From Clostridia bacterium (GTDB lineage Bacteria > Bacillota > Clostridia > Christensenellales > Borkfalkiaceae), in assembly GCA_017503885.1 (NCBI GenBank), contig JAFVSF010000013.1, positions 1-7,204 on the forward strand: a DNA stretch of 7,204 bases. The letters run 5' to 3'. This document shows positions 5,251-7,204 of this stretch, piece by piece. The position numbers were made by a program, and so were the translations under genes. Within the stretch, counting starts at the first letter, position 1. Each line of letters starts with the position of its first letter. Below the pieces are notes generated by a model that did not search any database, was not told the DNA's origin, and worked only from the letters and a program-made list of their open reading frames with translations.

Positions 5251-5285
5251 AATTTGTTTTGACTACTTTTAATTAAGGTTAAAGT

Positions 5286-6947
5286 TTACTCTAAAATCAT
5301 TATAAAGTCGTAAACTTCTTGACCTCCGTCAATTCTATAGAACTCTAACGAAGAATGCTCGCTTACAATTTTATTTTCAATGGCTTGTTTTTCATCTTCC
5401 GTAACGTTTTCGCCAAAACTTACTATCATAAAGTTTTTATTCCAAGCCTCAAGTTTATCTGCCAAAGCAAAAAACGACTCGATTTTATTCTTGTTTGCAG
5501 TGAGCATCGTTTTACCTGCAAAACCTATGTAATCTCCATTTTTGATGTCAATTCCATCGATATTAGCATCACGAATAGAAGTTGTAATCATACCCGTTAC
5601 AACGTCTTTCATATCACTTCTCATCTGCTCTGCAATTTGTTCAGCATCTTCACTTGAATAATCGAGCATAGAAAGAACGTTATACGCTTGACCGACGTCT
5701 TTAGTTTCTATAACTACTATTTGCGATTTTTTATACATTTCAGACGCTTGTTTTGCAGCCATAATAATATTGCTATTATTTGGAAGTACGTAAATAACGT
5801 CTGCATTTACGTAATCAAAAGCCTCTACAAACCTTTCTATAGAAGGGTTTTTACCTTGACCACCATCTATTACCTCGTCTGCCCCGAGTTCTTTGAAAAC
5901 GTTTATAAGCCCCTCACCCGTTGCAACCGTTACCAAACCGAATTTACTTCTTGGTCTAGCCTTTTTTGCCTCTGGCTTTTCTTGTTTTTTAACCTCGCTA
6001 TGTTGAATTGACATATTCTCTATTTTTACGGTTAAAAACTCGCCGTAGTTAAGACAGTACGCCAAAACCTTGTCTGGGGTTAAGGTGTGAACGTGTAATT
6101 TAACTACGCTACCCGTAATAAAACATACTACCGAGTCGCCCACGCCTTCTAAAAACATCTTCAACGCCTCTAAATCGAAACTAGAAACGTCGCCCTTTGC
6201 ATTTGTGAGTTGAAGTAAAAGTTCAGTACAATAACCATACTCCATAACGCTATTTTCATTAAAAAGGGAGAAATCAATTTCGTTTACAGTCTTTTCAGCA
6301 CTTTCAACAACCTCTATTTCTTTACCCTCGATTGCACTTTTCATACCCTCGGCAATATAAACAAGCCCTGCCCCACCACTATCGGTAACGCCTGCCTCTT
6401 TAAGCACTGATAAAAGTTCTGGAGTACGCTCAAGTGAAGCTTTCATCTCGCTCGTGTAGTTTTCAAAAAACTTGCCAACAGTGCACTGTTTATCACAGTT
6501 TTCGCAAGCAAATGCAGTCGCCTCTCTCGCAACGGTAAGTATCGTTCCCTCAACAGGATTAGAAACTGCCTTGTAAGCCTTACAAACACCACTGTTAAAA
6601 GCCTTGCCTAAATCTGCAACGCTTGCCTCGTTACAATCTGCCAACCCTTCGGAAATTCCTGCAAATAGTTGAGATAATATAACACCCGAGTTGCCTCTAG
6701 CATTTAAAAGCATACCGTCGGCAAGAGCCTTTGCCTTTTTGCAAACGGAATTGTCTTGTACCGATTTAAGACCTTTAATTCCACCTTGCATAGTCATATA
6801 CATATTGTCGCCCGTATCTCCGTCTGGAACAGGGAAAACGTTTAAATCGTTTACAACTTGTAAATTAAGTTTTAAATTACGTGCTCCACTTTCTACTATC
6901 TTTTCAAAAAGTTCGCCATCAATTCTCTTGCTTAAAGTGTTGTCCAC
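5286..6947 (-). CDS. fakA: Fatty acid kinase catalytic subunit FakA (DhaL/YloV family)
   Basis: A cytosolic ATP-dependent kinase that phosphorylates fatty acids held by FakB (DegV) proteins, feeding acyl-phosphate into phospholipid synthesis. Its 553 residues match B. subtilis YloV. The N-terminal DhaL-type kinase domain (~1-210) shows the Mg-ATP motif PDGDTGDNM (41-49, with Asp42, Asp44 and Asp47), ARGNSGVILSQ (83-93) and TDSGGAGL (188-195). The middle domain has Cys240 and the HVH pair His285/His287, matching the Cys and two His known to coordinate metal in S. aureus FakA. A Lys/Glu-rich linker (~317-334) leads to the C-terminal domain beginning KFGLVTVATGEG (335-346) with DGGQGKNPS (361-369). 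The start is GTG (6945-6947), chosen because AAGGAGA lies 7 nt upstream. No asp23-like gene precedes it, unlike many Firmicutes; a DegV gene follows instead. Confidence 0.94.
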   Translation of the reverse strand: MDNTLSKRIDGELFEKIVESGARNLKLNLQVVNDLNVFPVPDGDTGDNMYMTMQGGIKGLKSVQDNSVCKKAKALADGMLLNARGNSGVILSQLFAGISEGLADCNEASVADLGKAFNSGVCKAYKAVSNPVEGTILTVAREATAFACENCDKQCTVGKFFENYTSEMKASLERTPELLSVLKEAGVTDSGGAGLVYIAEGMKSAIEGKEIEVVESAEKTVNEIDFSLFNENSVMEYGYCTELLLQLTNAKGDVSSFDLEALKMFLEGVGDSVVCFITGSVVKLHVHTLTPDKVLAYCLNYGEFLTVKIENMSIQHSEVKKQEKPEAKKARPRSKFGLVTVATGEGLINVFKELGADEVIDGGQGKNPSIERFVEAFDYVNADVIYVLPNNSNIIMAAKQASEMYKKSQIVVIETKDVGQAYNVLSMLDYSSEDAEQIAEQMRSDMKDVVTGMITTSIRDANIDGIDIKNGDYIGFAGKTMLTANKNKIESFFALADKLEAWNKNFMIVSFGENVTEDEKQAIENKIVSEHSSLEFYRIDGGQEVYDFIMILE

Positions 6948-7024
6948 AATCTTTCTCCTTTGTGAGTCAATCCTTAACGTAAATGCAACTTAAATTTTGC
7001 CATTATATCGCATTTTACTTTTCT

Positions 7025-7054
7025 ATTATACAAAAGAATTCTAAACTCAAACAA
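7025..7054 (-). promoter_or_regulatory. Candidate promoter for the fakA operon
   Basis: On the minus strand TTGTTT (7054-7049) and a perfect TATAAT (7030-7025) are 18 bp apart, ~80 nt upstream of the fakA start. A second TATAAT lies at 7007-7002 without a good -35 at normal spacing. The -35 region abuts the histidine kinase terminator, as expected for a new transcription unit. Confidence 0.45.
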
Positions 7055-7057
7055 AAC

Positions 7058-7089
7058 AACCCGAGGTTTTACAAAATTTTCCTCGGGTT
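7058..7089 (-). terminator. Intrinsic terminator after the histidine kinase gene
   Basis: A 9-bp stem AACCCGAGG / CCTCGGGTT has an A/T-rich loop, 22 nt beyond the kinase stop codon on the minus strand, followed by GTTTTGTTT. The plus-strand side also has a T-run (7088-7092), but no plus-strand gene precedes it. Confidence 0.8.
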
Positions 7090-7111
7090 TTTATTAATTC
7101 ATTAATAAAAA

Positions 7112-7204
7112 TTACGCTTTTAACATAACGGCAAAGGTTGTAAACCCGCCTTGACAATTAACCGATATATTTCCTCCGTGAAGATCGACTATATGTTTTA
7201 CTAT
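7112..7204 (-). CDS. Sensor histidine kinase, C-terminal 30 residues (partial)
   Basis: The minus strand reads from the window edge to TAA at 7112-7114. The peptide IVKHIVDLHGGNIS, then QGGFTTFAVML, is the end of a HATPase_c domain: the helix after the G1 box, the 'H.G.i.v.S..G.GT.F...L' G2 region and the last beta strand. This is the ATP-binding domain of a two-component sensor kinase that autophosphorylates and passes phosphate to a response regulator. The sensor, HisKA domain and partner regulator lie outside the window, so the signal cannot be named. The final motif has TT where GT is common, which is within family variation. Confidence 0.85.
   Translation of the reverse strand: MVKHIVDLHGGNISVNCQGGFTTFAVMLKA

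Noticed and set aside
5355..6011. Plus-strand open frames inside fakA (100 and 107 codons)
   Set aside because: They are antisense shadows of a well-conserved gene, without ribosome sites or recognisable motifs.

Overview
The window looks like a chromosomal segment of a low-GC Bacillota, most likely an uncultured clostridial lineage. The evidence is A/T-rich intergenic DNA, strong AGGAG-type ribosome sites, consensus sigma-A promoters, many intrinsic terminators, and the dnaE-pfkA neighbourhood typical of Firmicutes. No phage, transposase, CRISPR, tRNA or rRNA gene is visible.

Left part (1-2840, plus strand): the end of dnaE (DNA polymerase III alpha), then an ATP-type phosphofructokinase (pfkA), then a second phosphofructokinase with the active-site signature of the pyrophosphate-dependent enzymes (pfp). 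They end at a strong hairpin that can serve both strands. The dnaE end is abnormal. Its C-terminal region is present twice with a 232-bp period, the copies are in different frames, and they differ almost only at synonymous positions. A 25-bp sequence follows the stop codons of both pfk genes.

Middle (2840-3430, minus strand): this is the most interesting part. A near-consensus promoter drives a highly structured leader of about 147 nt made of three nested perfect stems. A hairpin with antiterminator geometry and a mutually exclusive intrinsic terminator follow. The terminator ends only about 15 nt before the start codon of a 101-aa protein with a Rho_N/SAP-like N-terminal domain and an AT-hook-like KRGRP motif. 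There is no room for another promoter, so the small gene should be controlled by readthrough of this leader. A possible 37-codon leader ORF runs through the terminator and overlaps the protein start as ATGA. I recognise no known riboswitch class in it.

Right part (3430-7204, minus strand): a three-gene cluster reading fakA (fatty acid kinase catalytic subunit, DhaL/YloV type), a DegV/FakB-family lipid-binding protein, and a rhomboid-fold membrane protein that lacks the protease motif. FakA and FakB proteins act together to phosphorylate fatty acids, so this is a plausible lipid-metabolism operon with an unexplained membrane partner. Upstream of it, across a terminator, is the last 30 residues of a sensor histidine kinase.
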